Shown here in pieces: positions 58,801-62,000 of a stretch of DNA of 62,000 bases (position 1 is its first letter; the number at the start of each line of letters is the position of its first letter). Below the pieces are notes generated by a model. It was not told the origin of the DNA and searched no databases. It saw only the letters and a list, made by a program, of their open reading frames with translations. The stretch lies in the NCBI RefSeq assembly GCF_032854445.1, contig NC_088296.1, forward strand, positions 19,705,853 through 19,767,852, written 5' to 3'. The position numbers and the translations under genes are program-made. Source of the DNA: Liolophura sinensis (lineage: Eukaryota > Mollusca > Polyplacophora > Chitonida > Chitonidae).

Positions 58801-59444
58801 TGCAGCTATCTCCTGGGCAATCTGTTCGTCTGAGCGTTGCCATCAGAGTTATGAAGAAGACTTCCCGACCTCTTTAAAAAGTTCAAAAAACACGCAGTAT
58901 ATATGCAAATACAGAGCTTCTAATTTGCACGGTAACGTGGAGTCGAGGGAAATGGCTGTCTTAGTCTACGATGTAAGACCCGCTGCTCCGGTCAAATGTC
59001 TGCGCTTTGTCTACACATTAATTCTGGTGGAAGAGGATGGATTTAACGGTTTCAATTTCTCCTCAGTCAACAACAACGTTTCTGTAGCAAATCTGTTTCA
59101 GCATGAGCTCTCCAAAACATTCATTGGCCCAAATTGCTCTCTGACACTGGATGTGATCTCCGTCGATACCTTCGACCGGCTTGCATCGATTCTCATTCAG
59201 CCGAAGGCAGATGTGCTGAATCACGTGAGAAATCACGTGGACACTATTGACAGTTCCATGGAGAAAATCTTAAGTGAAATAAACACCACTGTGAGCAATC
59301 TGACGGAAGCTATTTGGGCCGGAAACAGTATAGTGAATGACACTGACATTGTCTTCCGCTTTAGACAAGCTGATGGCATCAGGATAGAGCCCACCAAGTT
59401 CCACTGTACAGACAAAAGACGCTTCAAGGCCCCTCATTATTGCC
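28414..59444 (+). CDS. Multi-exon gene (3' partial): secreted or cell-surface EMI / multi-EGF / Ig protein
   Basis: Nineteen exons join with matching phases: 28414-28505, 30353-30454, 32037-32125, 33183-33296, 34270-34392, 35354-35461, 37352-37468, 37878-37982, 38861-38980, 39422-39544, 39993-40100, 40243-40362, 42380-42499, 42865-42987, 44080-44202, 49548-50790, 51812-51935, 54164-54314, 55722-59444. All introns are GT-AG. The product has a signal peptide (residues 1 to about 27), an EMI domain (32-95), EGF modules 1-12 (95-563), EGF13 (about 563-602), a long unrecognised region with coiled coils, and an I-set Ig (about 1980-2065). An EMI domain followed by EGF repeats is known from MEGF6-type and related matrix or adhesion proteins. 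The C-terminal two thirds match no family I know. The role is inferred to be extracellular adhesion or matrix. The last exon ends in phase 1, so more exons follow beyond 62000. The weakest joins are the donors after exons 1, 2 and 12. Confidence 0.85.
28963..29181 (-). mobile_element. SINE-A copy, head missing, in intron 1
   Basis: (TTTA)n, TTACGCCGTACTCAAAATAT, CGGCGGCCAGCATTATGG and the B-box region are all present. It mirrors 3881-4102 with high similarity. Confidence 0.87.
29693..29822 (-). mobile_element. SINE-A copy, truncated
   Basis: TGTGTTTTACGCCGTACTCA, then GAGGAAACCGGGCAGAGCCC and CACGACCATCCGCAGGTAGC. The head half is lost. Confidence 0.82.
29905..30345. repeat. 60-bp minisatellite next to EMI exon 2
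   Basis: About seven copies of a 60-bp unit built from CATTATCATTATCGCTGTTA and TGACCAATACCATTACCAAT. The period is 20 codons, giving long spurious frames ([13 protein letters not shown] on the minus strand). It ends about 8 bases before the acceptor-exon boundary of exon 2. Confidence 0.92.
30353..30454 (+). CDS. Exon 2: N-terminal half of EMI domain
   Basis: Read from the acceptor ACATTACAG in phase 2, this exon gives GRNVC, then a YYTLCGWKW segment and QCTKY. This is the Cys / CGW / CT-Y-R pattern of the first half of EMI domains. Cysteines fall at residues 35, 52 and 61. It ends in phase 2 at a weak donor (GTCAGG). The junction with exon 3 restores CTKYRYVTKY, as expected within an EMI domain. 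A 60-bp minisatellite ends only a few bases upstream, so its acceptor region lies in repeat DNA. Confidence 0.75.
   Translation, partial: EKCLQKNHHAVYGKGGVLHPLRMEMGVTSVHEI
30497..30871 (-). mobile_element. SINE-C copy with tandem tRNA-like heads
   Basis: From GAGGTTTTACGCCGTATTTA through CATGCCGAAGACACCAGACA to CTAATGATTAGGCCACCGAA. A second short head (TCGAGGCGGACGCTCTAG then CCACCGAAA) follows directly. On the minus strand the head shows A-box-like and B-box-like blocks (CCCGGGATCAAGCC). Confidence 0.72.
31563..31607. repeat. Poly-C tract followed by (CA)n
   Basis: About 23 C bases run into about 11 CA units, in intron 2 of the EMI/EGF gene. Confidence 0.95.
32037..32125 (+). CDS. Exon 3: C-terminal half of EMI domain
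   Basis: The acceptor is TTTGTATAG, phase 2 in and phase 1 out. The product runs [17 protein letters not shown] then an [12 protein letters not shown] tail. The CC-x-GW motif (cysteines 78 and 79, then C92) is the hallmark of the end of EMI domains. The donor ATAC|GTAAGT is strong. Joining to exon 4 gives CDIPICF, the usual spacing from EMI into the first EGF module. It has no in-frame ATG, so an ATG-based ORF search misses it. An alternative acceptor at 32017 (phase 1) would break the join with exon 2. Confidence 0.78.
32193..32428 (-). mobile_element. SINE-A copy, full length, in intron 3
   Basis: It runs from TTGATTGATATTTTACGCCG to CTAGCGCGCTAACCAACTGA. The core has a small deletion. It sits about 70 bases after EMI exon 3. 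Confidence 0.87.
32560..32808. mobile_element. MITE-like palindromic element, copy 3
   Basis: GTCCGCTGTCTGAGTGATGC faces TTCACTCAGGCAACAGACTT; the end is ATTTATTTTTTGAGTG. A partial relative with ACAGAATA-type sequence and TTTTTTTTAGTGTACC lies at 32930-33025, just before EGF1. Confidence 0.75.
33183..33296 (+). CDS. Exon 4: EGF1 (non-calcium type)
   Basis: Phase 1-1 exon of 114 bases. It has the six-Cys EGF pattern starting [19 protein letters not shown], then CQC and a closing Cys. There is no DxDEC calcium motif. The acceptor is CTCATGCAG and the donor ACTG|GTAAGT. Confidence 0.9.
34270..34392 (+). CDS. Exon 5: EGF2 (calcium-binding)
   Basis: Phase 1-1, 123 bases. It begins DIDEC and contains [12 protein letters not shown], which fits the calcium-binding EGF consensus and the Asn/Asp beta-hydroxylation consensus. 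It ends with RTCG at donor GTAAGTAA. The last roughly 30 coding bases and this donor are the apparent source of the tandem array that follows in the intron (34393-34830). Confidence 0.93.
34393..34830 (+). repeat. 46-bp minisatellite derived from the end of EGF2 exon and its donor
   Basis: Ten or so copies of CGGTCTACTGACTTCTCAAC then GCACGTGTGTAC|GTAAGTAA, which repeats the last bases of exon 5 plus its splice donor. Perfect GTAAGTA occurs at 34393 (the real donor), 34430, 34570, 34616, 34662, 34708, 34754 and 34800. Two further copies are decayed (GTAAAA near 34475 and GCAAGT near 34524). Confidence 0.92.
35181..35297 (+). mobile_element. SINE-A copy, 5'-truncated
   Basis: GTGGGTTTCCCCCGGGCGCT, CGCCATAATCCTGGCCGCCG, ATTACGGCGTAAAACACCAA, then (AAAT)n. 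It ends about 55 bases before EGF3. Confidence 0.85.
35354..35461 (+). CDS. Exon 6: EGF3 (non-calcium type)
   Basis: Phase 1-1, 108 bases. The pattern is [11 protein letters not shown], then [15 protein letters not shown], closing at KCE. The donor GTATAA is non-optimal. The module resembles EGF1, EGF5 and EGF8, which suggests repeated duplication of an EGF/cbEGF exon pair. Confidence 0.9.
35519..35632 (-). mobile_element. SINE-A copy, truncated
   Basis: (TTTA)n, TTGGTGTTTTACGCCGTAGT, CCAGCATTATGTTGGGAGGA; it stops within the core. It lies about 55 bases after EGF3, so that exon is bracketed by SINEs in opposite orientation. Confidence 0.82.
36105..36128. repeat. (ATGT)n microsatellite
   Basis: About five units, directly beside a SINE-C copy. 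Confidence 0.88.
36129..36416 (-). mobile_element. SINE-C copy, near full length
   Basis: TTGGATTTTACGTCGTACTT (tail), ATGCCGAAGACACCGGATAC, CCTTGCTCTAGCCTCTCAGT, GGGTTTGATTTCGGGGCCTC (B-box region on the minus strand). It lies in the intron between EGF3 and EGF4. Confidence 0.72.
36620..36793 (+). mobile_element. SINE-A copy, 5'-truncated
   Basis: CATGCTGGCTTCCTCTCCGG, GGATGGTCGTGGATTTCCTC, TGCGTACGGCATAAAACACT, then A-rich tail. Confidence 0.85.
36991..37197 (-). mobile_element. SINE-A copy with internal duplication or nested copy
   Basis: The 5' motif occurs twice: TGATGTTTTACGCCGTACTC at 37017 and ATTGGTATTTTACGCCGTAA at about 37088, followed by one core (GGGCGGAGCCCGAGGGAAAC). This indicates a nested insertion or partial duplication. 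Confidence 0.8.
37352..37468 (+). CDS. Exon 7: EGF4 (calcium-binding)
   Basis: Phase 1-1, 117 bases. It begins [10 protein letters not shown] and has [12 protein letters not shown], matching the calcium-binding and hydroxylation consensus. The acceptor is TTTATTAG and the donor GAAC|GTAAGC. Confidence 0.93.
37781..37876. repeat. (TA)n(TTG)n tract forming the acceptor region of EGF5
   Basis: About 37 TA units and then about seven TTG/GTT units run up to the AG used by exon 8. No ordinary pyrimidine tract lies between repeat and exon. Confidence 0.93.
37878..37982 (+). CDS. Exon 8: EGF5 (non-calcium type)
   Basis: Phase 1-1, 105 bases. The pattern is [16 protein letters not shown], then [13 protein letters not shown]. 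Its acceptor is unusual: the upstream 100 bases are a (TA)n run and a (TTG)n run that ends in TTGTAG at the exon. The donor is CGTG|GTAAGG. Confidence 0.9.
38578..38795. repeat. 15-bp minisatellite
   Basis: About 14 copies of TTATTCTGGTGTTAA with TTCCGTTGTTAA variants. The period is five codons (NYSGV). It is intronic, just upstream of EGF6. Confidence 0.92.
38861..38980 (+). CDS. Exon 9: EGF6 (calcium-binding)
   Basis: Phase 1-1, 120 bases. It begins [11 protein letters not shown] and has [12 protein letters not shown], a full cbEGF consensus. The acceptor is TTAATACAG and the donor CATG|GTAAGG. A 15-bp minisatellite lies just upstream (about 38578-38795). Confidence 0.93.
39083..39236 (-). 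mobile_element. SINE-A copy, badly degraded
   Basis: TTTATTTATTAATTTAAATG, then CATGCACAAGAATTTTTGA and GTCCGCAGGTTGGTGACGG with CTTCCCACGTATAATTGG. Confidence 0.6.
39422..39544 (+). CDS. Exon 10: EGF7 (calcium-binding)
   Basis: Phase 1-1, 123 bases. It begins [16 protein letters not shown] and continues [11 protein letters not shown]. It is the only cbEGF here with His in place of the aromatic residue of the hydroxylation consensus. The donor is TTAG|GTAACA. Confidence 0.92.
39993..40100 (+). CDS. Exon 11: EGF8 (non-calcium type)
   Basis: Phase 1-1, 108 bases. The pattern is [12 protein letters not shown], then [14 protein letters not shown], closing GFGGPEC. The acceptor is TTGTTTCAG and the donor GACA|GTACGT. 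The intron after it is only 142 bases, the shortest recognised in this gene. Confidence 0.9.
40243..40362 (+). CDS. Exon 12: EGF9 (calcium-binding)
   Basis: Phase 1-1, 120 bases. The split codon makes the start NIDEC rather than DIDEC, followed by [12 protein letters not shown], with Asp at the hydroxylation position. The acceptor AATTTCAG is strong. The donor GAAG|GTCACA is weak, so the exact 3' edge is slightly uncertain, though length and phase match its siblings. Confidence 0.88.
40456..40625. repeat. 34-bp tandem repeat, about five copies
   Basis: Unit GCTTGGTTGGATACGCTATA then TTCATGGGTGTTTA, nearly identical copies, in the intron between EGF9 and EGF10. Confidence 0.92.
41250..41600. 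repeat. Two diverged copies of an unnamed dispersed element
   Basis: GGGGTTTGATCCATCGACCT at about 41260 and GGGATTGATCCAACGGTCTT at about 41504 are each followed by TTTGGG, a CCCCCAGCCCG block and GATATAGCGCTTA or GATAACACTTA. The blocks are tRNA-like in tone, but no A/B-box pair is clear. Confidence 0.4.
42272..42355. repeat. CCAA/AATC low-complexity stretch
   Basis: Irregular CAACCAACCAGCCAAG and ATCAATCAATCAACC units end about 25 bases before the EGF10 exon. Confidence 0.85.
42380..42499 (+). CDS. Exon 13: EGF10 (calcium-binding)
   Basis: Phase 1-1, 120 bases. It begins [11 protein letters not shown] and has [12 protein letters not shown]. The acceptor TTTTTCCAG and donor ACTG|GTGAGG are good. 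An AATC/CCAA-rich low-complexity stretch lies just upstream. Confidence 0.93.
42865..42987 (+). CDS. Exon 14: EGF11 (calcium-binding)
   Basis: Phase 1-1, 123 bases. It begins [12 protein letters not shown] and has [12 protein letters not shown]. The acceptor is GTTAACAG and the donor CTATA|GTAAGA. It is the third cbEGF in a row after EGF9 and EGF10. Confidence 0.93.
43386..43522 (-). mobile_element. SINE-A copy, truncated
   Basis: (TTTA)n, GATTGGTGTTTTACGCCGTA, ACGGTGGCCAGTATTATGG, GGGCAGAGCCCGGGGGAAAC, ending at CCGCAGATTGCT. It is well preserved. Confidence 0.88.
44080..44202 (+). CDS. Exon 15: EGF12 (atypical EGF)
   Basis: Phase 1-1, 123 bases. It has six cysteines spaced [26 protein letters not shown], then a closing HCA. 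It lacks the DxDEC start and the G-S/T-Y/F-x-C core, so it is an atypical EGF, perhaps a decayed cbEGF. The acceptor is CTCCCTAG and the donor GCTG|GTAAGA. The following 5.3-kb intron holds the large 46-bp satellite. Confidence 0.85.
44480..44584 (+). mobile_element. SINE-A fragment
   Basis: CTTGGGTTTTTTTCCGGGCT, CCGCAATGTTTACAAC, CTTACGGTGTAAAACACCAA. The 5' half is missing. Confidence 0.7.
44715..47830. repeat. 3.1-kb intronic satellite, unit about 46 bp, with higher-order repeat
   Basis: About 65 units based on CACTGATGAAAAAAGTAATC then GTTATTTTTTCAATGTGCATAC in slightly varying forms. The marker ATCACGGACGAAAAAAGTAA recurs at about 45851, 46657 and 47461, spacing about 805 bp. The blocks between are nearly identical, showing recent block duplication. 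It lies in the intron between EGF12 and EGF13. Confidence 0.95.
48130..49010. repeat. Degenerate direct repeat, offset about 570-595 bp
   Basis: CGTCGTTTGTTCTCGTAGTT at 48187 pairs with CGTCGTTTGCTGTTGTAGTT at 48756; CTAGCGAGAAAACTGTTAAT at 48380 pairs with CTAGCGAGAAAACTATTGAT at 48972. The following stretch to 49430 (GGCCGCCAAAGC, TTTCAAGTCAATCGGTC) reads like a non-coding dispersed element. Confidence 0.6.
49288..49335. repeat. (AAT)n/(CAT) microsatellite
   Basis: AATAATAATAATAATCATAA and similar, in the same intron about 220 bases before EGF13. Confidence 0.9.
49548..50790 (+). CDS. Exon 16: EGF13 plus start of the unrecognised C-terminal region
   Basis: Phase 1 in, phase 2 out, 1,243 bases, about ten times longer than the EGF exons. 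It opens with a Notch-like EGF ([14 protein letters not shown], then [15 protein letters not shown]). About 370 residues of unknown fold follow. The first part ([18 protein letters not shown] to about FKITNP) alternates like a beta sandwich. Later parts carry scattered cysteines and aromatic-rich strands. I recognise no family. The acceptor TTTTCTCCAG and donor ACCG|GTGAGT are strong. Confidence 0.88.
50924..51096 (-). mobile_element. SINE-A copy, diverged
   Basis: TTTATTGATTTATTTATTCG, ATTGGTGTTTTACGCCCTAT, AGGAAGCCAGCATGAGCTGG. A short tail-like scrap (TTTATTTATTTGATTGG) follows at about 51127. Confidence 0.78.
51100..51811. other. Intron sequence with no recognised feature
   Basis: This stretch is part of the intron before exon 17. 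Apart from the short SINE tail scrap I see no repeat or exon-like frame. Confidence 0.6.
51812..51935 (+). CDS. Exon 17: unrecognised C-terminal region, small exon
   Basis: Phase 2 in, phase 0 out, 124 bases. It gives [18 protein letters not shown] followed by [16 protein letters not shown]. The alternating hydrophobic pattern continues the beta-rich region of exon 16. The acceptor GCTGACAG and donor AGG|GTGAGT fit. The phase matches both neighbours, which supports it despite its short length and lack of a recognisable domain. Confidence 0.75.
53114..53462 (+). mobile_element. SINE-B copy 2, full length
   Basis: The head GGCCCGATAGCACAGTTGG then TAGAGCATCCGCTTCGGG is tRNA-like (A-box), and GTCAATTCTGGGTCG is B-box-like. 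The body has TTACTTGCCTTCGGTAAGCC and the tail TTGTTAAGTACG. The segment around 53330-53365 is an imperfect hairpin (TGTTGCTTCAATGAGACGG against CCGTCTCATTAAAGCAACA), giving one extra copy of that motif relative to copy 1. Confidence 0.82.
53985..54119 (+). mobile_element. SINE-A copy, 5'-truncated
   Basis: GGTCTGACAGCAACCAGCGG, ATCATGGGTTTCCTCCGGGC, GTCGTATGAGTGAAATATTC, GTAAAACACCAATTATATAA. It ends about 45 bases before exon 18. Confidence 0.8.
54164..54314 (+). CDS. Exon 18: unrecognised C-terminal region, small exon
   Basis: Phase 0 in, phase 1 out, 151 bases. It gives [18 protein letters not shown], then [19 protein letters not shown]. The acceptor lies behind a good pyrimidine tract (CCCCTCTCTGTTCATG then TCTGCAG), and the donor is GGCG|GTAAGA. 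The first base of its last split codon joins exon 19 to make GNSERTECG. Confidence 0.75.
54765..54905. repeat. 33-bp tandem repeat with two palindromic motifs per unit
   Basis: Four copies of TTTTGACAGCTGTCACTGTT then GACGTCACCACTG. Each unit holds the palindrome GACAGCTGTC (E-box CAGCTG) and a TGACGTCA-type CRE-like palindrome. It is intronic, between exons 18 and 19. Confidence 0.93.
55130..55720. other. Intron sequence before exon 19, no recognised gene
   Basis: A 113-codon AT-rich frame at 55260-55601 has no motif and no splice support, so it is not called. A faint SINE-A-like scrap (CGGGAATTTTATC, GGCTGTCAGTTTAATGAG) lies near 55169. Confidence 0.55.
55722..59444 (+). CDS. Exon 19: giant exon with coiled coils, Cys cluster and Ig domain
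   Basis: Phase 1 in and out; 3,723 bases open throughout. Residue numbers follow the assembled protein. Residues 1069 to about 1450 are alpha/beta-like and unrecognised. About 1450-1531 looks like a coiled coil rich in K/E/A. About 1531-1581 has nine cysteines ([11 protein letters not shown] and following). RVKR at 1744-1747 is a possible proprotein-convertase site. About 1790-1880 is a second helical stretch. About 1980-2065 is an I-set Ig with C2002, W2014 and DEGVYVC ending at C2045. A degenerate Ig-like unit follows to about 2155, then a segment rich in N-glycosylation sequons. There is no clear transmembrane helix. It ends at the strong donor TGCC|GTAAGT, and the unspliced frame runs only 10 codons more. 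Confidence 0.92.
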
Positions 59445-60960
59445 GTAAGTACATTGTCTGTCTTTCTGCTTCATAATCCTACCTAATCCACCTTAACCTG
59501 GCGCTAGGGGCTGTATATTTGTCATGATGAAGTAGATGGGGAAGTTAGATATATGAACAGTGACAATGAAAACCCATCTGAGATACATATTCTGATTATC
59601 GAAAACTTTCTGATACTGATTTCATTCATTTGCCTAGAGCATTCCTTGCGTCTTTCTGACATGATTGTGAGGTGTTTTCTGCTCCTCTCTGCAAGACTGT
59701 GCCCCAATATCATACTTTCTTAGTTTTTTTTTGGTAGTGTGTGTTAAAAATAGTTTTGGAAATTGGCCTTGCGAATAATGACCGTCCATTTTGGTAGACG
59801 GCCTGTATTTGAATGTCTGTTCCCATATACCGGCACCATAAGAATTGGAGTGCGTCTACACCCCGTCCGAGTGTCTGTACAGCATTCTGGCGAAAAACTT
59901 TTCCATATATTTTTTTTATCCAAAAAATGTCTTTCATACTAAATTGAAAATTTGTGTATGGCTTCGTCAAGCATGTCAAGTTACTGATAAAGTTTAAGTG
60001 TCCACTATTTGTGTCCAATTTCGTTTAAATTGTTGCCGTTTTGTCCTGTTTTAGACTTCAAACTTTTTTTTTCATTTCCAAACGGTTGACCATTTTCAGT
60101 TGGAAGCTTTGTACGTGACTTTGATATGACAAGAAAGAGCCAAGCTGTGGAAGTTCTGACCAATTTGCGGTTGTTCTTGGCATTGACAGTTTACTGAACC
60201 TTTTTCCAATTTTTATTTCCACAGTGCTTCGTCAAATACTAGTACCTAAGTATGACTTTTATTATGGTAATTCTTTCGCACTTCTCTGAAAGCATTACAG
60301 TCATTACGAACTAAATGGTTGTAGTGTTTGTGCTATTTTTCAATTCTTTCGAAGATAAGGGCATATTCTTGTGTTCGGCTGTTGTGAAGTCCCAATGTAC
60401 GTCCTATACTGTGTATACAGGACCAGCTGGTCCATAATGACGGCTCACGTCGGTATACAGGGGACATGTATTGCAAAAGCAATTATCACAGACTGCTTGT
60501 TTATCAATATTAATGATGAAGCCAAGAAAATGTCAAATGTAAGGTTTTCTTTGGCGTGATTAAGTTTCTCATTTTGCTAGATTCTGAGAGTTATATCGAT
60601 TCCAGAAAGACGTTTCTCTGTTTGTCTTTACCTCTTTTCTTTGTGCTAAAATCTGAGTTTCAGCACAAAATTAATAGTTTATGGTCATTGCCTGACTCGT
60701 AACACGGAACGTTTTTTGGGAGAATGTATAGTCCACATGCATTACCTAACCTCGCACAGCTGGGCACGATTGTTTAACGAAAGGTTAAATTCAACCTCTG
60801 GTTGGCGTGAAGTGGCTAACAACCCTTTGAACAACCTGGCCTGGTGTATTCAAATGGTGATTCTGATCTATACTAAAGTTTAACCTCCGCAGTCACACAA
60901 GATCGGTTAAAGCATTATGAAGTAACTGTAGTTCTGCCAGTAATTCTAGTCAGTTAGTTC
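59445..60960. other. Intron or 3' flank with no recognised exon
   Basis: Starts at the strong donor of exon 19. I found no EGF-, Ig- or other Cys-pattern exon here in phase 1, so the next exon is probably past 62000. Confidence 0.6.
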
Positions 60961-60962
60961 TA

Positions 60963-61860
60963 ACTTTCTTGGGATTGGAAATAACCGCACATGTACCTGT
61001 GCTTCTAGTAAAGAGAAAAATCTGAATGTGGAGTTGCTACTAGATCTGACTTTGTTGGGACTGGAAATAAGTGCACATGTACCTGTACTTCTAGTAAAGG
61101 GAAAAATCCGAATGTGGAGCTGCTACTAGATCTAACTTTGTTGGGACTGGAAATAACCGCACAAGTACCTGTGGTTTTAGAAAAGGGAAAAATCTGAATG
61201 TGGAGCTGCTACTAGATCAGACTTTGTTGTGACTGGAAATAAGTGCACATGTACCTGTACTTCTAGTAAAGGGAAAAATCTGAAAGTGGAGCTGCTACTA
61301 GATCAGACTTTGTTGTGACTGGAAATAAGTGCACATTTACCTGTGGTTTTAGAAAAGGGAAAAATCTGAATGTGGAGCTGCTACTAGATCAGACTCTGTT
61401 AGGACTGGAAATAAGTGCACAAGTACCTGTACTTCTAGTAAAGGGAAAAATCTGAATGTGGAACTGCTACTAGATTTCACTTTGTTGGGACTGGAAATAA
61501 GTGCACATTTACCTGTGGTTCTAGTAAAGGGAAAAATCTGAATGTGGAGCCGCTACTAGGCCTGACTTTTGAGTAAAGTTAGTCCCTCGACTACTCGTAA
61601 ATCAACCAACTGAATGGTGAATATTTTTTTCGAAACGAGTGACTTTTGTTTCGGTTTTGCACTTTATGCTTCATGACGAGAGATCGTTTAGAATCGACAT
61701 TTTGAATTTTATTTTGAATTTGAAAAAAATCGAAACTGTGACAGCTTTTCTTACTTTGTTGGGACTGGAAATAAGTGCACATGTACCTGTGCTTCTAGTA
61801 ATGGGGAGATCAGAATGTGTTGCTGCTACTAGATTTGACTTTAGTGAGACTAGAAGTAAG
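60963..61860. repeat. 86-bp tandem array, interrupted
   Basis: About seven near-identical copies of ACTTTGTTGGGACTGGAAAT then AAGTGCACATGTACCTGTAC, with starts near 60963, 61049, 61135, 61220, 61305, 61392 and 61477. Unrelated sequence at about 61570-61750 interrupts it. One more copy follows at 61752, then a decayed one. Confidence 0.93.
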
Positions 61861-62000
61861 GGTAACTGTAGTTTTAGTAAAAGTCAAGTCGGTGTATGAC
61901 CATAGCCAACTAAATTTGACAATAGTTGGATTGGTTATTAACTTGTGTATTATGAGTTCTAGTATGAGACAAATCAGTGACTTCAAGGCCTGACTTTTGA

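Overview
This is metazoan nuclear DNA. It is intron-rich, AT-rich (by eye) and dense in repeats. The commonest dispersed repeat is a tRNA-headed SINE whose centre resembles the V-domain of the V-SINE superfamily (about 22 copies seen). From that repeat content and the gene style my best guess is a marine lophotrochozoan, probably a mollusc. This is an inference that I could not check.

There is one convincing protein gene, on the + strand from 28414 to beyond the right edge. I could join 19 phase-consistent coding exons (28414..59444; 6,928 coding bases, 2,309 codons plus one base). They encode a signal peptide, an EMI domain split over two small exons, twelve one-exon EGF modules (all phase 1-1, alternating plain EGF and calcium-binding EGF types), a thirteenth EGF, and then about 1,700 residues that I do not recognise. 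That C-terminal part has two coiled-coil-like stretches, a Cys cluster, a possible proprotein-convertase site and an I-set Ig domain. It is likely an extracellular-matrix or cell-surface protein. The last exon ends at a good phase-1 donor, so the 3' end lies outside the window.

Layout: 1-3.5 kb holds microsatellites and a 97-bp tandem array. 3.57-9.49 kb and 23.19-29.49 kb are the two arms of a large, diverged inverted duplication. The right arm carries the signal-peptide exon and presumably the promoter. The left arm carries a mirror copy of that exon with the ATG deleted. Between the arms lie degenerate direct repeats, a 4.2-kb satellite of 44/42-bp units almost on the axis of the palindrome, and sequence I cannot assign. 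29.5-59.4 kb is the body of the gene. Its introns hold SINEs, a MITE-like element and several minisatellites. One minisatellite is built from an exon end plus its own 5' splice site, and one is a 3.1-kb array with roughly 805-bp higher-order repeats. 59.5-62 kb is intron or flank with an 86-bp array.

No tRNA, rRNA, CRISPR, transposase or reverse transcriptase gene was seen.
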